64,000 nucleotides of DNA from assembly GCA_021209875.1 (NCBI GenBank), contig JAGYVD010000007.1, positions 2,108,001-2,172,000 on the forward strand, read 5' to 3'. Source of the stretch: Rosellinia necatrix (taxonomy: Eukaryota > Ascomycota > Sordariomycetes > Xylariales > Xylariaceae). Position numbers and translations under genes: made by a program. The notes beneath the pieces were generated by a model. It had not been told where the DNA came from. It made no database searches and saw nothing but the letters and a program-made list of their open reading frames with translations. How positions within the stretch are numbered: the first letter of the stretch is position 1; every line of letters starts with the position of its first letter. Positions 49,851 through 62,552 of the stretch are shown here, piece after piece.

Positions 49851-52800
49851 TCGGTTAGCTTAGACTTTGCCTTCCAGACGACATGGCAGTTGAACTCTTC
49901 TGCAGATTCGGGAAACCGTGCCAGTGAGTGATGAATTACGCTTAGTCTGGGGTCTTCCTAGGGCCTTAGGACACGAACAGGTCTCTGGCAATTGCTGGTA
50001 GGCGAGGGGCAAACACCTGAAGATTGTATGTAGTACTCAAGGTACACATATAATATTCAATATATACTTTCGGCAGGTGTCAGATATGGCAGTGGGCTAA
50101 CCGATTATTCTAATATTCACGAGTTAGCCTTATCCGTGGACATTAGCCGACATTTTAAACCCCTACGCCGACAAAGAAGCCATTCCGGTAGGCCCTTCTA
50201 CCATGAAATTAGAGGTATGTTAGGGAGGCCGTTTATATAAAATATACACGTACGTACTTAGATTTCGATGAGTTGTTTTCTCCTCCCCTCATTAAAGAGA
50301 GGTAGCTTTCGTTATAAGAAATCATCTTATATCGGTTCATAATTTAATTGATAGTATAAATAACAACTAGGAACTCGTATTGTGGAAGGACGGGAGCTCT
50401 AGACAAAGCACCAAAAATAAGCACCAAATCCTGTATCGGAATGCGTCAAACATATGACTCAAACATGGTATATATAGTCATGGCTGGGGACAGCAAGCTG
50501 ATGATTAGAACAAAAAGCGTAATTGTGTATCAGACTGAGTGTGAGTGGTGCGATGAAAACTCTGCATGGTAAGAAGATCATATGACGTATATATACCATG
50601 ACGGTAAAAATACGCTGTCAAGTAGTATGTCATGTTCAAGATATATATGTATACGACTACACTTAAAACTAGCCTATTATCAAAGTGAACATAGATATAT
50701 GGGTTGTTTTGCGAAGAGTATTTGAAACTTCTGTGCAAATGTGGGTTGTTGAACAGTCTAGAGGGAGATTCTTTTATATCGTCCAAGACGTTATAACACA
50801 GAAGACAGTGAGTATTAAGAAACGCTAGAGAGAGGATGATCTAAATTAACGATATACTGCCTATAGTTTTTGTTCTCGTAGGATGATGCACCAGAAGATA
50901 ATTAGCGATGCCGTATCTGTTAACTTATTCTGTGCTTCACACAAGATATGGTACAGACACAACTCGAAGTGTTGACCAAAAGAGAAGGGACGCACGGTAG
51001 CCAAGTTGCCACGATACCTAGTGTTAAATTACAGGAATGGTGACTCGGACACATTCGCTGGGCGCACTTCTTAGTCTCTTGTCTCCCATTCATAAGACTT
51101 GGCCAAAGCCACTTTGAATGTCAAGAGAACTCACGGACTCACGTTGTGGGGTTCTAAAGAAGTAGGCACATACCGCAGCCTAGACAGGTACTAGTGCATC
51201 ATAAGACTAAGCGCTTAGGTATCTGGGTAAGTAGTTGCATAGGCGCTTCCCTATTTCTCAAGTAAAACCTCGCGATACTACCACACTCGACTTTATAGTC
51301 ATAGCAACGTGCTTACGAAGTGCTGCATTCCCGGCATCTCGTCATCTTAGGAACGAGCTTGTCGTTAGTATATTAGCCTAAAACAGAAGGGATGGTCAAT
51401 TTTTTCAGCGAGTTCTTACGAGGAAGAGTCTGAGCGGGATAGAATCCTACTCACCAGCGGTGTAGAACTAGGTCAGAGGGCGTGCCCATGACATGTGATA
51501 TGTCTTAAGGAACCTCCTATGATGACCTCTCTTCTGGGAAAATAAGTGTTCAGAGCAGACTATGTTCACAGCCAACGCTGAATTGTGACGAGATGGTATT
51601 CAACGGCGCGGAATAAGCTGTTGTGCCACTACCATTCGCAAATGACAGCGCCCCTACTAACACGGATTTGTCCTGTCAGTTATCTGTCCATTTGTAGCCG
51701 CCATTACGATAAGGTGCGAAACACGCCACCAATCCACCAATCCCACCCCCGGGATTATCAGCGTATATTTATGTATGTGTAAAAGGGGAGGCCTACACGA
51801 ATCCTACCAGGCCGGCGAGCCGGCGCGAATTTTACCCGCGAAACCAAGTTTCAGGTGTTCCCAGCTAAACGCAGACTGGTATTGCCATGACCTCTTCAAC
51901 ATGGGGGACGAGGAAATGTGTTTGTCCGTGTGAGGACAGTGGGGATTTGTTTGAAGAGAATTAAGAAAAAAAACAAAACCAAAAACAAAAAAAACATGTA
52001 TTTGCGTTGGGTGTGTTTAATTTTGTGCAATACAAAAAAAATAATTAGCTACCTACATTATACTACGTAGCGATGATCCGGTAGATATGAAAAATCTCAT
52101 GAGATAGCAAATTCTTAGACGGGACTACTGCTGGTACATGTAACCAGCAATCCCGCTACCTATTATGTACGTATGCTGAGACGAGCGAATGAGCTGGGCC
52201 ATCTTGAAAGACTGAGGACTAGGAAGATTCTAACTGGTCAGCCGTTATGCCGATCATGTAATTCTAGAGGATGTGCGAGTTTGCTAGGACAGTGGGCGAA
52301 GGAAAACAGAGCAAGTATCAAGGCAAACGTGACAAGACAGCTATCATATGTACAAGTTGATATTCACTATAGAATCTACAGACACAAGTCGCGGAACAGG
52401 TGTAGCAGGCAGTATCTCTGAAGATACATGTGTACATACATGGCCATCTCACACGTGGAAATGGTGAGTAAAGAAACCCAACATGCCATCCGCTGAGGTG
52501 GAGAGACCGAAATATATCAAGTCCTGATTCTGGAGAGCCTCGTAACCCAAGTGCGTCAAACCTCGATGATTGCGGTACGCTACACTGGGATATTCCGTGT
52601 GGTGAATCCTAGTGAGTCCGCCCGAAGAAAACAGAAGGGTAATATAAGGAGATACCGGATAACTCTAGCTTGGCTGAGAACAAGTTGACCCAAAATAGAT
52701 AAAAGAAGATGAAGACGACTAATACTGTTTGCCCCCACCATGTAATTGATTGTGTATCGGTCGAACGATAGATAATAGCAAGATTAAAAGAAAAAAAAAG

Positions 52801-52891
52801 CAGTCCGATCCAATCCTGTGCTCCTCGCGTGCCCCATATCTCATCAAGATATATTCATTGGAGAAATACTACACCCAGTAAAGGCATCTCT
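49851..52891. other. Gene-free stretch between the ThrRS pseudogene and opy2
   Basis: About 3 kb in which I see no gene. Base composition is ordinary to moderately A+T-rich, with ATATAT/GTATAC patches (50200-50700) and an A-rich purine run at 51960-52000. The last 200 bp or so should be the opy2 3' UTR. Confidence 0.45.
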
Positions 52892-54267
52892 CTATTCGCG
52901 CACCGCATTTTCATCGCCAAATGGGCTGGTGTCTCTGATAGTAGTTGAAGGGTGCCGGTGGGGGTCGATCTGCGAAGCACGCCTCGTGGATTCCTCAATG
53001 ACGGCACTGAGCGAGCTATTCCTCTTGGTGCTACTCTTCATCGGAGGGGGGTCGGAAAAGGGACCCTGGTCGTCGATTGGCGTGCCCTCTTCAATAGGTG
53101 TTATCGCAGCCGAATCACGGCTTGGGCCGGCACCGCTACGCACGTGAGCTGGGGAATCAGGACTCTCGAGTTCCGCGATTGTTGTTGTCGTTAAAGGGGA
53201 TGACGATTTGGACGAATTCCCTCTGATATCGACGGTTTTGGGTCCGCTGGCGACGCGCACGACTTGCGGCCGGACTGAGGTAGCAGTTGATGCACTGGCA
53301 TTCTTCAAGAATGTGGCGCCAATACTGAAAGCAGGCGAAGAAGGAGGCTTTTCATACTTCTCGTAATTCACTGACGGAACTGGTGGTGCTGACTCATCAC
53401 TGTTGGTACTGGCAGCGCGTGATTTCACACTAACAAGCGATGGCTTGAGGAAATTGCCCTTTTGAGCTGGGGAGACGACGACATTTTTGCCATAAATGGT
53501 CGAGGCTACGCTAGAACGAGGAGCGTAAGATGTGCGCGCGTAAGACGTTCGGTCGGTATAACTAGATATGCCTGAGTATGTCGAGTCACGAAGGTCGCCT
53601 GGTACGAAGAAGTGTTGATCTTCGTAGGGCGACGAAGTGGCGCTCTCTGCGTGGGCGATGGGAATCGGCGGGACAGGGGGAACGAGTAATGTAGGTGAGG
53701 TCGGTGCCCTGTTGGTAACGCCCGGGATGTAGGCGATTTGGATGATATTGGAGGCGCGGGTAAGGACGGTCGAGGCAATAGAGTGAACGGTGTGTGTTGA
53801 CTCTCTTTGTGATCGCCTCGAGGCCATATCGTTCTCCGCACGTTCCTTCGTATGCTCGCCTTCGCCTTGCCATTGCTCCGCATAGCTTGCTCTCTTATTC
53901 TTGATGCAGAATCTCCACAATAGATATGTGAGAGCCGCGACCAGAACTAGACCTCCTATCACGCCGCCAGCAATCGCCCCAGCGTTTGGTCCGGAGTTGC
54001 TCTTGGCCGCGGCTTTGGCAGGGTCCAGCATACAGATAGTTCGCGTACATTCGGAGCAGGTTTGAGAAACGGTAATACAGCTCTCGTCGGCCGCGCATAC
54101 TGGACAATCGGGCGGCTCATCCGGGCACAGGACGCACCCTTGCTGTCGCTTGACTAGCGAGGAACTAACTCCCTCGTCTAATGGCCGTGATTAGTTTCAC
54201 GTGTTGCGGCGCAGGAGTAGGAGGACTTACCGACTGCGAAGCCAACGAAGCCGGGGATTCCTGCCAT
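52892..54267 (-). CDS. OPY2: Opy2-like single-pass membrane anchor
   Basis: Opy2 anchors the adaptor Ste50 at the plasma membrane for the Hog1 and filamentous-growth MAPK pathways in yeast; filamentous fungi have a homolog with the same N-terminal cysteine module. I join exon 1 (54267-54231, 37 nt) to exon 2 (54177-52892) across a 53-bp intron (GTAAGT...CATTAG), giving 440 residues. Residues 27-61 form a compact module with eight Cys, starting CVLCPDEPPDCPVC and ending CSECTRTIC. A transmembrane helix lies at about 79-100 (GGVIGGLVLVAALTYLLW), followed by basic KNKR, so the large Ser/Pro-rich tail is cytosolic. Conserved-looking tail motifs are IQIAYIPGV and the proline run PPVPPIP, likely docking sites. 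A dibasic KR at 22-23 before the Cys module could be a Kex2-type processing site. Without exon 1 the Cys module lacks a start, so the splice is needed. Confidence 0.88.
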
Positions 54268-54520
54268 GTTCAAGGGTTGGAAGGTGTTCTCAGCTTCACA
54301 GCTTGGTTGTTGTGGACCGACAATTAGATGACGGGCTAGAACAGGGCCGAAGTGAACACTTAAAAGGTTCTCAAGATGATCGTTGGTTCACGGGTCGCGG
54401 GGAGGGGGGCGGACGGGCTAGGGGCCGTGTCGAGCCGTGTCTCAGTAGGTAGGTTTTGGGAATGGTAAGTAAAATGTACAACAATAGGTCGCCTGTCGGA
54501 TATGGTTTCGTTTGCAAGGC

Positions 54521-54571
54521 GATAGCGATGGCGATGGCAATGGCAATGGCGATGGCAATGGCGATAGCGAT
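54521..54571. repeat. GATGGC/AATGGC hexanucleotide repeat
   Basis: About eight imperfect 6-bp units; read on the plus strand they give Ala-Met repeats. It lies 250 bp upstream of the opy2 start, so it may be in its leader or promoter. Confidence 0.85.
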
Positions 54572-55522
54572 ATTCGTGCCGACTACAAAGCTGGCGATGG
54601 ATGCATGTAAATGCCGTGAAGAATGGCGTGAAACAGGGAGGATGGAGCGAGCGGGTGCAATGATTGATCAAACGAGTGACTGGGAGGCTAGCTCAAGGAT
54701 GGAACAAAACGAAACAAATAACTAAGCATGCGTACGATTTAGAACAGCATGAGGAACATCGAGTATCCGTACAGTTCCGTGGGGCAATAACTAGAGAATG
54801 GCCGGCCGTCGTCGACACCGTCGCTGTAGGGCGTGGGAGCGGGTATGGCGAGAGGCTTGATTGTGCGATGCGGCGGTTTGTGAGAGGGCGACCAAAGAAA
54901 TGGAAGGGGGCGGAGGAGGAGACAAAGCAAAGGGGATATGGCAGGGACGGCACTCCTCCTTGGCCCCCCAGGCCCTGCCAAAGGAGAGTCGGGAATACAA
55001 ATTGCGGGTACCGGTTTAATCTCGAAGACTGGAAGCCGGCAGGTCGCGGCCAGGCTACACCACAGCAGGAGCAGTAATCTGTCTAAGAGCGCCGCTAACT
55101 GTCGACTAGTGCAGTTAGGCCGCAGCTAGGTACTTACTGTAGTAGTAGTAGTATTAACGTCTAATCTAGGTACTTACTGTAGGCGGGTGGGTGCTAGACT
55201 GCCTGAGTTCAGGTAGGGGAGAACTGCGCTCTGATTGGCCGTTCGGCGCCGGTAGGGGTGTTGGCTTGGGTACTTAGCTGTAGACGACCAGAACATCAGG
55301 TACTTGCTCACCACTATCATCGCCAGACCACATTAGAACGAGGGTAATATTAATGGTAATATCGGATGCTCAATATTGGAATGGCTGCAGTCAATGATCT
55401 CGATGATGGACACAGGGCATAGCGAGTATTAGGTATATAACACTTCATTTTGGGGTCGCCGGTAACCCAATTAACTAGCGACCTATAACTACCTACTTAG
55501 AGAGGTAAATTCCCTACCTAAC

Positions 55523-55566
55523 TATATCTTGGTATATCTTGGTATATCTTGGTGTATCTTGGTATG
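55523..55566. repeat. 10-bp tandem repeat TATATCTTGG
   Basis: Four to five near-perfect units, one with TGTATCTTGG. Confidence 0.85.
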
Positions 55567-56279
55567 TACCTGACGTGAAAGTAGTGTGAATGATGAGCAC
55601 ACGGCGAAGACACCTTACCCCAGCCTCAGATACGGCCAGATGCGATCAGCAAACCCGGATTGCTTGCATACATGCAGCCAAGGTTGAGCTGTATTTTGAA
55701 TTGTCCAGACCAATCATGGTTATATTTTAGCGCATTTAAGCATGCCGCCTCGCCGTTGGCCGAGCTGGGTAGTGTCTCTTTGGGCGTTCCCGCGCTCACA
55801 TGCACTACCGTGTATATGGGCCACCGTGATGCTGTTGGTGAGCGATCTGATTGTTGTTGAAGAAGGGTAGCTAAGCTCCGGAGTTAGTTGGCCGGAAAAC
55901 AACCAAAAAATTCAGGTATCTCGTAACCTCTGTGCCGATTTCTCCCCTTCCTAGTCTGGGACTGGCGGCCACGGAAGAGATCGGAATGGATGCAGTGAGA
56001 TCGGCATTTCCCCAGACCCCCATGGTCATGGTGACTTAAGAATAACAATATTAATATATCGGAGGTAGGTAGTTGGATCCCGCCATCGACTCTACAGGTA
56101 TGTGTTCAAAGTCCTAAAGATAGGAACTGGCCTCACAATCCGCATTTCAGTATGTATCTTATAGCAAGAGCGACCCCCCCTTCCCCCCAGTCGTGTACGC
56201 TTACACAAGTGTATCTATCCTAGGTAGTTCGCCATGAATGGTCTCCTTCCAAGTTGCTAGGAAGCGGTGTTGGCTATTT

Positions 56280-56905
56280 TACTCAACGGCATGGTACGGG
56301 CCGAAACGTCTGGTTCTCGTAGACGACCAGCTTGGTATAAGCCGTAGATAGCAAAGACGGGACCACCGTGAATAGGATCTCTCAATCCTCAACGCTTTTG
56401 GCGGCGTAAGCGTTAGTATAGCTGAGCCGGCACCGCAGCCCATGCGGTGAGTGCTCGGGATCTCAACACCCCGACCAGTTACATACACCATTTGAAGCAT
56501 ACGAATGATCACCTATTGCTGTGTCTTGGTTGTTAATTTTGGACAGATGAAATCTTGACGCCGGCATTGGTCCAACTTAGCCAACAATAAGGTGTGGTTG
56601 AAAAATAAGGTGGCATAGAAATTGAGGGTTGGAAGGAATAAGTAACTCCTTGTCCTTGTGAGGAGCAACGTTGATACAGATGCCTGAGTCAGCGGCCCAG
56701 GGATGTCCCCGCCTATCATAGCAAGCCAACATCGGGGAAGCACTATACAGCCCAATGCACAGAAATTGTCTGTATTGAACCACGCGAGTGGGATCTTTGT
56801 GATTGGTGCTGCTGATGTGAGACAGCGGAACCGTGTATGCTGGCAAATCATACCATTGTGCCAGCTGATACTAGGGTAATCCCTTATTGCTCCGAGTGAG
56901 TACAT
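56280..56905 (-). pseudogene. Unassigned decayed coding relic
   Basis: The minus strand reads protein-like stretches that jump frame: DYPSISWHNG, then YDLPAYTVPLSHISSTNHKD, RVVQYRQFLCIGLYSASPML and ACYDRRGHPWAADSG, then in other frames FYATLFFNHTLLLAKL and VYVTGRGVEIPSTHRMGCGA. The composition is more like a globular protein than the surrounding DNA, and the frame changes suggest decay by small indels. I do not recognise the family and cannot set true ends. Confidence 0.25.
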
Positions 56906-59679
56906 ATGTAACTACCGTACTCTCCATATCCCGTTGCCAGGCAGCGATTCGAATCTTCAAACTCATGAAGTAAATCGTTTTATACACCATCTAACGATTG
57001 ATAGATAGCACGGATATTATTACTTTCACATTGACTCGACGGATTTGTCGACGAGCACGGAGGACTGCGTGTACTAACTAATCTGTTTTTGTCAAAGCTG
57101 AGTGGCCTCCTTTTTCCTATAAGTTATATCTAACTGCTACACTGCATATGTACTACATAACTACGTATGTACATGGTATCAAGTTAGTTTCTGTACTGTG
57201 TTACCCACCGTGCGAGTCGCTACCTCAGTTGAGATTACTATTTTTAGACCATCACTTCTCCGACTTTTGACGAGGCATGAGTGATTCTGTTGCATCTTTT
57301 ATGTACCTCTCTCAGTCACTCACTCTTACTCCGTACATACACCAATAGTCAAGTTCACTGGTATGTTTTCTCATCGTTTTCATTCGGATCCACGCTACGC
57401 ACGTTACGGCCATACCATTCATCGGCTAAGTTTGTACACTAATGGTCATGGTCCCTCATTTTGGAGTTAACATACTCGGTAAAGTAGCTATGGGGAAGAT
57501 AGGCGAAATGGTAAATAGCACAAGTGGGCGATCGAACCTTTCTGTCCTTGTGCATACATATATATTTAAGGACCTCAGTAAATTACAGGTCCAGCACGTA
57601 TGCATACAACACAGTTGTGCAGGGTGTCAATTGGTGCAGTTGGCGTGGAATACTTATGGGGCTCTTCGTTTCATATAATTAAACCAACAGGTAAATGGCG
57701 ACAGCAAGTTGTGCTACCCTGCAAATGTATGTGGGTAGATTCCGTATTAACAGCGGCGCCTTTATGACCAGGCCGTACTGGTCAGTGGCGGCCGTCTTAG
57801 CTCTCTGTACTATCTGGACTTGGTTGAATGCGTGCTACGTACCCTAACGGTGCAACTACCTGCCTACCGTGACCCCATATTTACATTGAATGGCTAGGTA
57901 CCTTTACAGTATTAGTTACGTAGTAGCTATTGGTGTGTTTCCTCAGAGTTGATGGTGGACTACAGTATATAGTCTCATCGTTCGTCGCCTTTCTAGGCTG
58001 TTGGGGTCTGTCTAGCCGTAAAAAGTTTGTTCGTCGTGGTATGCACCAAGTATGTAGGTACAGCAGGCAAGTAGGCGCAGCAGGCATCCGCTTGCCGGCT
58101 GACGAATGATTGCGTCCCCTGGTTGTCTTACCTTTCGGATCTTTAGACGGAGTACAGCCGTAGAGGACGGGTGAGCGCTGTGGCTGAGCTTAAGTCGCTA
58201 GGTCGGTAACTGAACAACTTCCGAGCCGAGCAGATACCTCTCTGCCTACCTGCATTCAGGTATCCCCATACAAACAACCTTGAACTAACTTATCTTTCCT
58301 GGGGATTTTACTCGACTCATGCTGCTGGCCCCTTCTATAGCCAGTCTGTCAGAAAATAAGACACTCTTCGCTCTTTGTAGAATAGGTAATTATCGTCAAA
58401 CCACCAACTCCCCACGCTACTAGTAGTATCCACCTACTTGAGAGGAACATTACGAGTGACGTAGGTCGGTAATGTAGCTGGTTACATTCAATGACCTTCG
58501 GATGATATGTTGTTGCATTGGGGGGTCATTCATGCAGATGCAGCTTGTCTATAACTACCCATCTTATCATAGGCAGTAAGTAGGTACCTAACCTTAAGTA
58601 TAGACGGATGTATGTTACGAACCGTGTTCGGTGTGCCCGCTCTAACTAGGTAGGCATGTATCCACAGTTCAACAAGTGGCTAAGATCTTCAAGGTGGCTA
58701 TCTTGGTAGGTAGGTAGTGGATAGGCAGAACAGAGACGGAACGTGGAATGTGTTGCACTTATGCTGGAAGAGTGTACTGCTTTTGAGGAATCGTGCCTCA
58801 AGGCTGGGTTAAGACCGACTTGCACGATTATGCTCGGGAATGAGCCGAATACAAGTCAGATTACCTATTAGGTAGCCTATAGGTATTTAGTAAGGTAGGT
58901 AAGTACTTAGTTGGTAGGTGTAGGTGGGCAAGTAGTTAACATAGGGCTTCGGGCGTGCTCAAGGGATCGCGTCAGCGTGGGCCACGCTGCGTGGCCAGAG
59001 GCGTAACGTGCCCGGATAGGCCTAGGTAACCCAGATACATACCTAGTGGATCTCCAATTGTTAGACTGCTCACCCAGCTAAGCCACACGGACCAGTCGAA
59101 ATAGCCCCATCCGCGATGCTCTGATTGGCCTGGTTGCTGCCATTTAGTGGCCGGTACTGATGTATTTCAGGCCATGAATGGAGGCTGGCCCATGCAGATC
59201 CCAGCCTGAAAAAAATACGGGTTTACCTAAGGGCATCACAGTCCCAGGTACGCTCTCCCTGTTTTTGTTCTGAAACAATTTACCACCACGAAGAGATTTT
59301 CCTCTCTCTACATCCGAACGCTAGGTGATCCATCGCCTCATCTCGTTCTTCATCTAGCCTTTCCTTTCCGCACCTGCGACTGTTTTGCAGTATCGGCCTC
59401 TCCTGCCTGCAACCAGTCCCCTCGCTTTCCACGCCCAAGCTCTTTGTTCGCCCATGGGGGGACGTTGTTCTTGCACCTGATTTTACAATTCTTGCCCCTG
59501 GATCAACCTCACCAAGACCGCAGTAACGGCACGCACAACCTCAGGGTCTTCCCACTAATAGTCCCCATCACAATAGCTATCCGGTGCAACGCTCTGGTGT
59601 CTTAGCCCCTCCCCTCTTCTCCGTCCACCCGCCGTCCTACGAAGTTGCGAATAGAAGGCCCCCTGAGCCCGTCGCGACC
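56906..59679. promoter_or_regulatory. Chitin synthase upstream region
   Basis: About 2.8 kb with no supported gene. The part from about 59240 to 59660 is pyrimidine-rich (CTCTCC, CCTTTCC, CCCCTCCCC), typical of a fungal core promoter and 5' leader. ATG codons are rare just before 59680. Further upstream are many TAGGTA/ACCTA motifs (58560-58930). Confidence 0.4.
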
Positions 59680-62552
59680 ATGGCGTATAATCCGCCTGGA
59701 AACAACAACGAATATGACGGGCATCGGATGCAGGACCTCCCTGCCGGCAACCAGGTAAGTTTGGAAGTTTAACCTAAACCGCCGGGCCGGGTCTCGTCTC
59801 TGCGTCCTATGCAGAGAGGGTTCAGTAACTGACTGGATATGACGCAGTATCATCTGCCACCTGTTGACCAAGATGAAGACGACTCGCAACGGCACCTGCT
59901 TGGCCAGCCCGGCCAGGGCTACGAGCAAGACCGCTTAGGTGCACATACACCGCCTGTGCGCCCCGTCTCCGCCTACAGTTTGACGGAGTCGTACTCAACA
60001 GCTGTTCCGCCCATGACGCAGACCCCTCAGCCCTATGGGAACGAGTACCCAGGCGCGTTCGCAGGGCACCAGCTAGAGGATACCGGCTTCGGCTTCGGCA
60101 CACCTCGACCAGCCTCCACTGTAGACTCCGAGGAGAGCTGGCTTCGGCGACAGCAACCTGGCGGCGCACCTGGTGGCCTCAAGCGCTACGCCACGCGAAA
60201 AGTCAAACTTGTTCAAGGGTCTGTTCTGAGTGTCGATTACCCTGTTCCCAGCGCCATCAAGAATGCTGTCCAGCCAAAGTACCGCGACACGGAGAGCGGC
60301 ACCGGAGAATTCGTCAACATGCGATATACCGCTGCCACCTGCGACCCGAACGATTTCACACTCAAGAATGGCTACGATCTCCGCCCCAGGATGTATAACA
60401 GGCATACTGAGCTTCTGATTGCCATCACATACTACAACGAGGACAAGGTCCTATTTTCCCGAACTTTGCACGGTGTCATGCAGAATATTCGTGATATCGT
60501 CAACCTGAAGAAGTCTACCTTTTGGAACAAAGGTGGCCCTGCGTGGCAAAAGATCGTCGTTTGTTTTGTCTTCGATGGTATTGACAAGGCAGATAAGCAA
60601 ACGTTGGACGTTCTGGCAACGATCGGTGTCTTCCAGGATGGCATTGTGAAGAAGGAGGTAAATGGCAAGGAAACAGTTGCCCATGTCTTCGAATATACTA
60701 CTCAGCTGTCAGTGACGCCGAACCAGCAGCTCATTCGACCAACGGATGACAGTCCTCAAACATTGCCCCCAGTTCAAATGATTTTCTGCTTGAAGCAGAA
60801 GAACACGAAGAAGATCAACTCGCACCGTTGGCTATTCAATGCCTTCGGTCGTATCTTGAATCCCGAAGTCTGCATTCTTCTCGACGCTGGTACGAAGCCG
60901 GGTTCCAAGTCGCTCCTCGCTTTATGGGAAGGCTTTTACAATGACAAGGACCTTGGTGGTGCCTGTGGTGAAATTCACGCCATGTTGGGCAAGGGCGGCA
61001 AGAAGCTGCTCAACCCTCTAGTCGCCGTGCAAAACTTCGAGTACAAGATCTCTAACATCTTGGACAAGCCGTTGGAAAGCTCTTTCGGTTACGTTTCCGT
61101 GCTTCCTGGTGCCTTTTCTGCCTACCGCTTCCGGGCTATCATGGGTCGACCTCTGGAGCAATACTTCCATGGCGATCACACACTCTCAAAGATCTTGGGC
61201 AAGAAGGGTATCGAAGGCATGAACATTTTCAAGAAGAACATGTTCTTGGCCGAAGATCGAATCCTCTGTTTTGAGCTTGTTGCCAAAGCTGGTTCTAAAT
61301 GGCATCTCACGTATATCAAGGCTGCCAAGGGCGAAACAGATGTTCCCGAAGGCGCACCCGAGTTTATCAGCCAGCGCCGCAGATGGCTCAACGGTTCTTT
61401 TGCTGCCTCGCTTTATTCCCTCATGCATTTTGGCCGCATGTACAAGAGCGGCCACAATATCCTCCGCATGTTCGTCTTCCATCTTCAGCTCATCTACAAC
61501 GTCGCAAATGTTCTGTTCACTTGGTTCAGTTTGGCATCTTACTACTTGACTACGACTGTTATTATGGACCTAGTTGGTAAACCGGACGAGGATACAGGCA
61601 GGCATGGTTGGCCCTTCGGAGACACAGCTACGCCAATCATCAACATTATTCTTCAATACCTCTACGTCGCCTTCGTCATCCTTCAATTCATCCTCGCGCT
61701 TGGTAATCGGCCCAAAGGTACTAAGTGGCAATACATCAGCTCGTTCGCATTATTTGGTTTGATCCAATTTTACATCATCATCCTGTCCATTTATCTCGTT
61801 GTAAACGCCTTCACCAACCCGATGAACAAAATCCAAGGCGACGCGGGCGATGCACTGAAGGGACTGTTTACGACAAACTCAGAAGTGGGCATCATCATTG
61901 TTGCATTACTGGCTACTTTCGGTTTATACTACATCGCGTCCTTCCTCTATCTGGATCCATGGCACATGTTTCATTCGTTCCCGGCCTATCTCATCTTCGC
62001 GTCTACTTACATCAACATCCTCAACGTATACGCCTTTAACAACTGGCATGATGTTTCATGGGGTACCAAGGGTTCAGACAAGGCAGAGGCCTTGCCGACT
62101 GCGCATGTGGTGAAAGACGAAAAGGGCGAAGCAGCTATCGAAGAGGTGGACAAGCCCCAGGAAGATATCGACAGCCAATTCGAACAGACGGTCAAACGTG
62201 CTTTGGCTCCGTTCAAGCCTGAGCCTGAGAACGATAAGCCCGATCTCGAGGATTCCTACAAAGCTTTCCGAACATCGCTGGTCGTTCTTTGGCTGTTTAC
62301 TAACATCGCGCTCATTGTTGGCGTGACGAGTGACAGCATTTCTGCTTTCGGCATCGGCGTAAGTCTTACCTATACTGATAGCTGTCAGAGTGTCGGCGTG
62401 CTAACTTTATACAGGGCAAAACTTCGGATAGGACAGCCTACTACTTCAAGTTTCTCCTCATTGCCACAGCCATTCTCTCGCTCGTCCGCTTTATCGGATG
62501 CTTGTGGTTCCTCGGTAAGACCGGAATCATGTGCTGCTTTGCGAGACGGTAG
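59680..62552 (+). CDS. chs1: Chitin synthase, class III
   Basis: Plasma-membrane glycosyltransferase (GT2) that polymerises UDP-GlcNAc into cell-wall chitin at hyphal tips. I join exons 59680-59754, 59848-62358 and 62415-62552 (introns 93 and 56 bp, GTAAGT...CAG), giving 907 residues. The first exon encodes [14 protein letters not shown], and its ATG is the first in the leader and sits in a good context (CGACCATGG). A disordered N-terminal part is followed by the catalytic core: [33 protein letters not shown] at 494-496 and the QRRRW signature at 534-538. The C-terminal half has about seven transmembrane helices. Core blocks such as [20 protein letters not shown] fit class III (Neurospora chs-1, Aspergillus chsB) rather than classes I or II. 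The last exon restores a final helix ([19 protein letters not shown]) and the ending GIMCCFARR; reading through intron 2 gives a false tail. Confidence 0.95.

Larger units (their letters stand above)
54268..56279. promoter_or_regulatory. opy2 upstream region and intergenic DNA
   Basis: Presumed opy2 promoter, with a GATGGC/AATGGC microsatellite at 54521-54571, a copy of the TATTAACGTCTAATCTAGG motif at 55152-55170, and five tandem TATATCTTGG units at 55523-55566. Frames of 80-137 codons at 54450-55130 change product on each strand and look like composition artefacts. No gene is supported. Confidence 0.4.
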
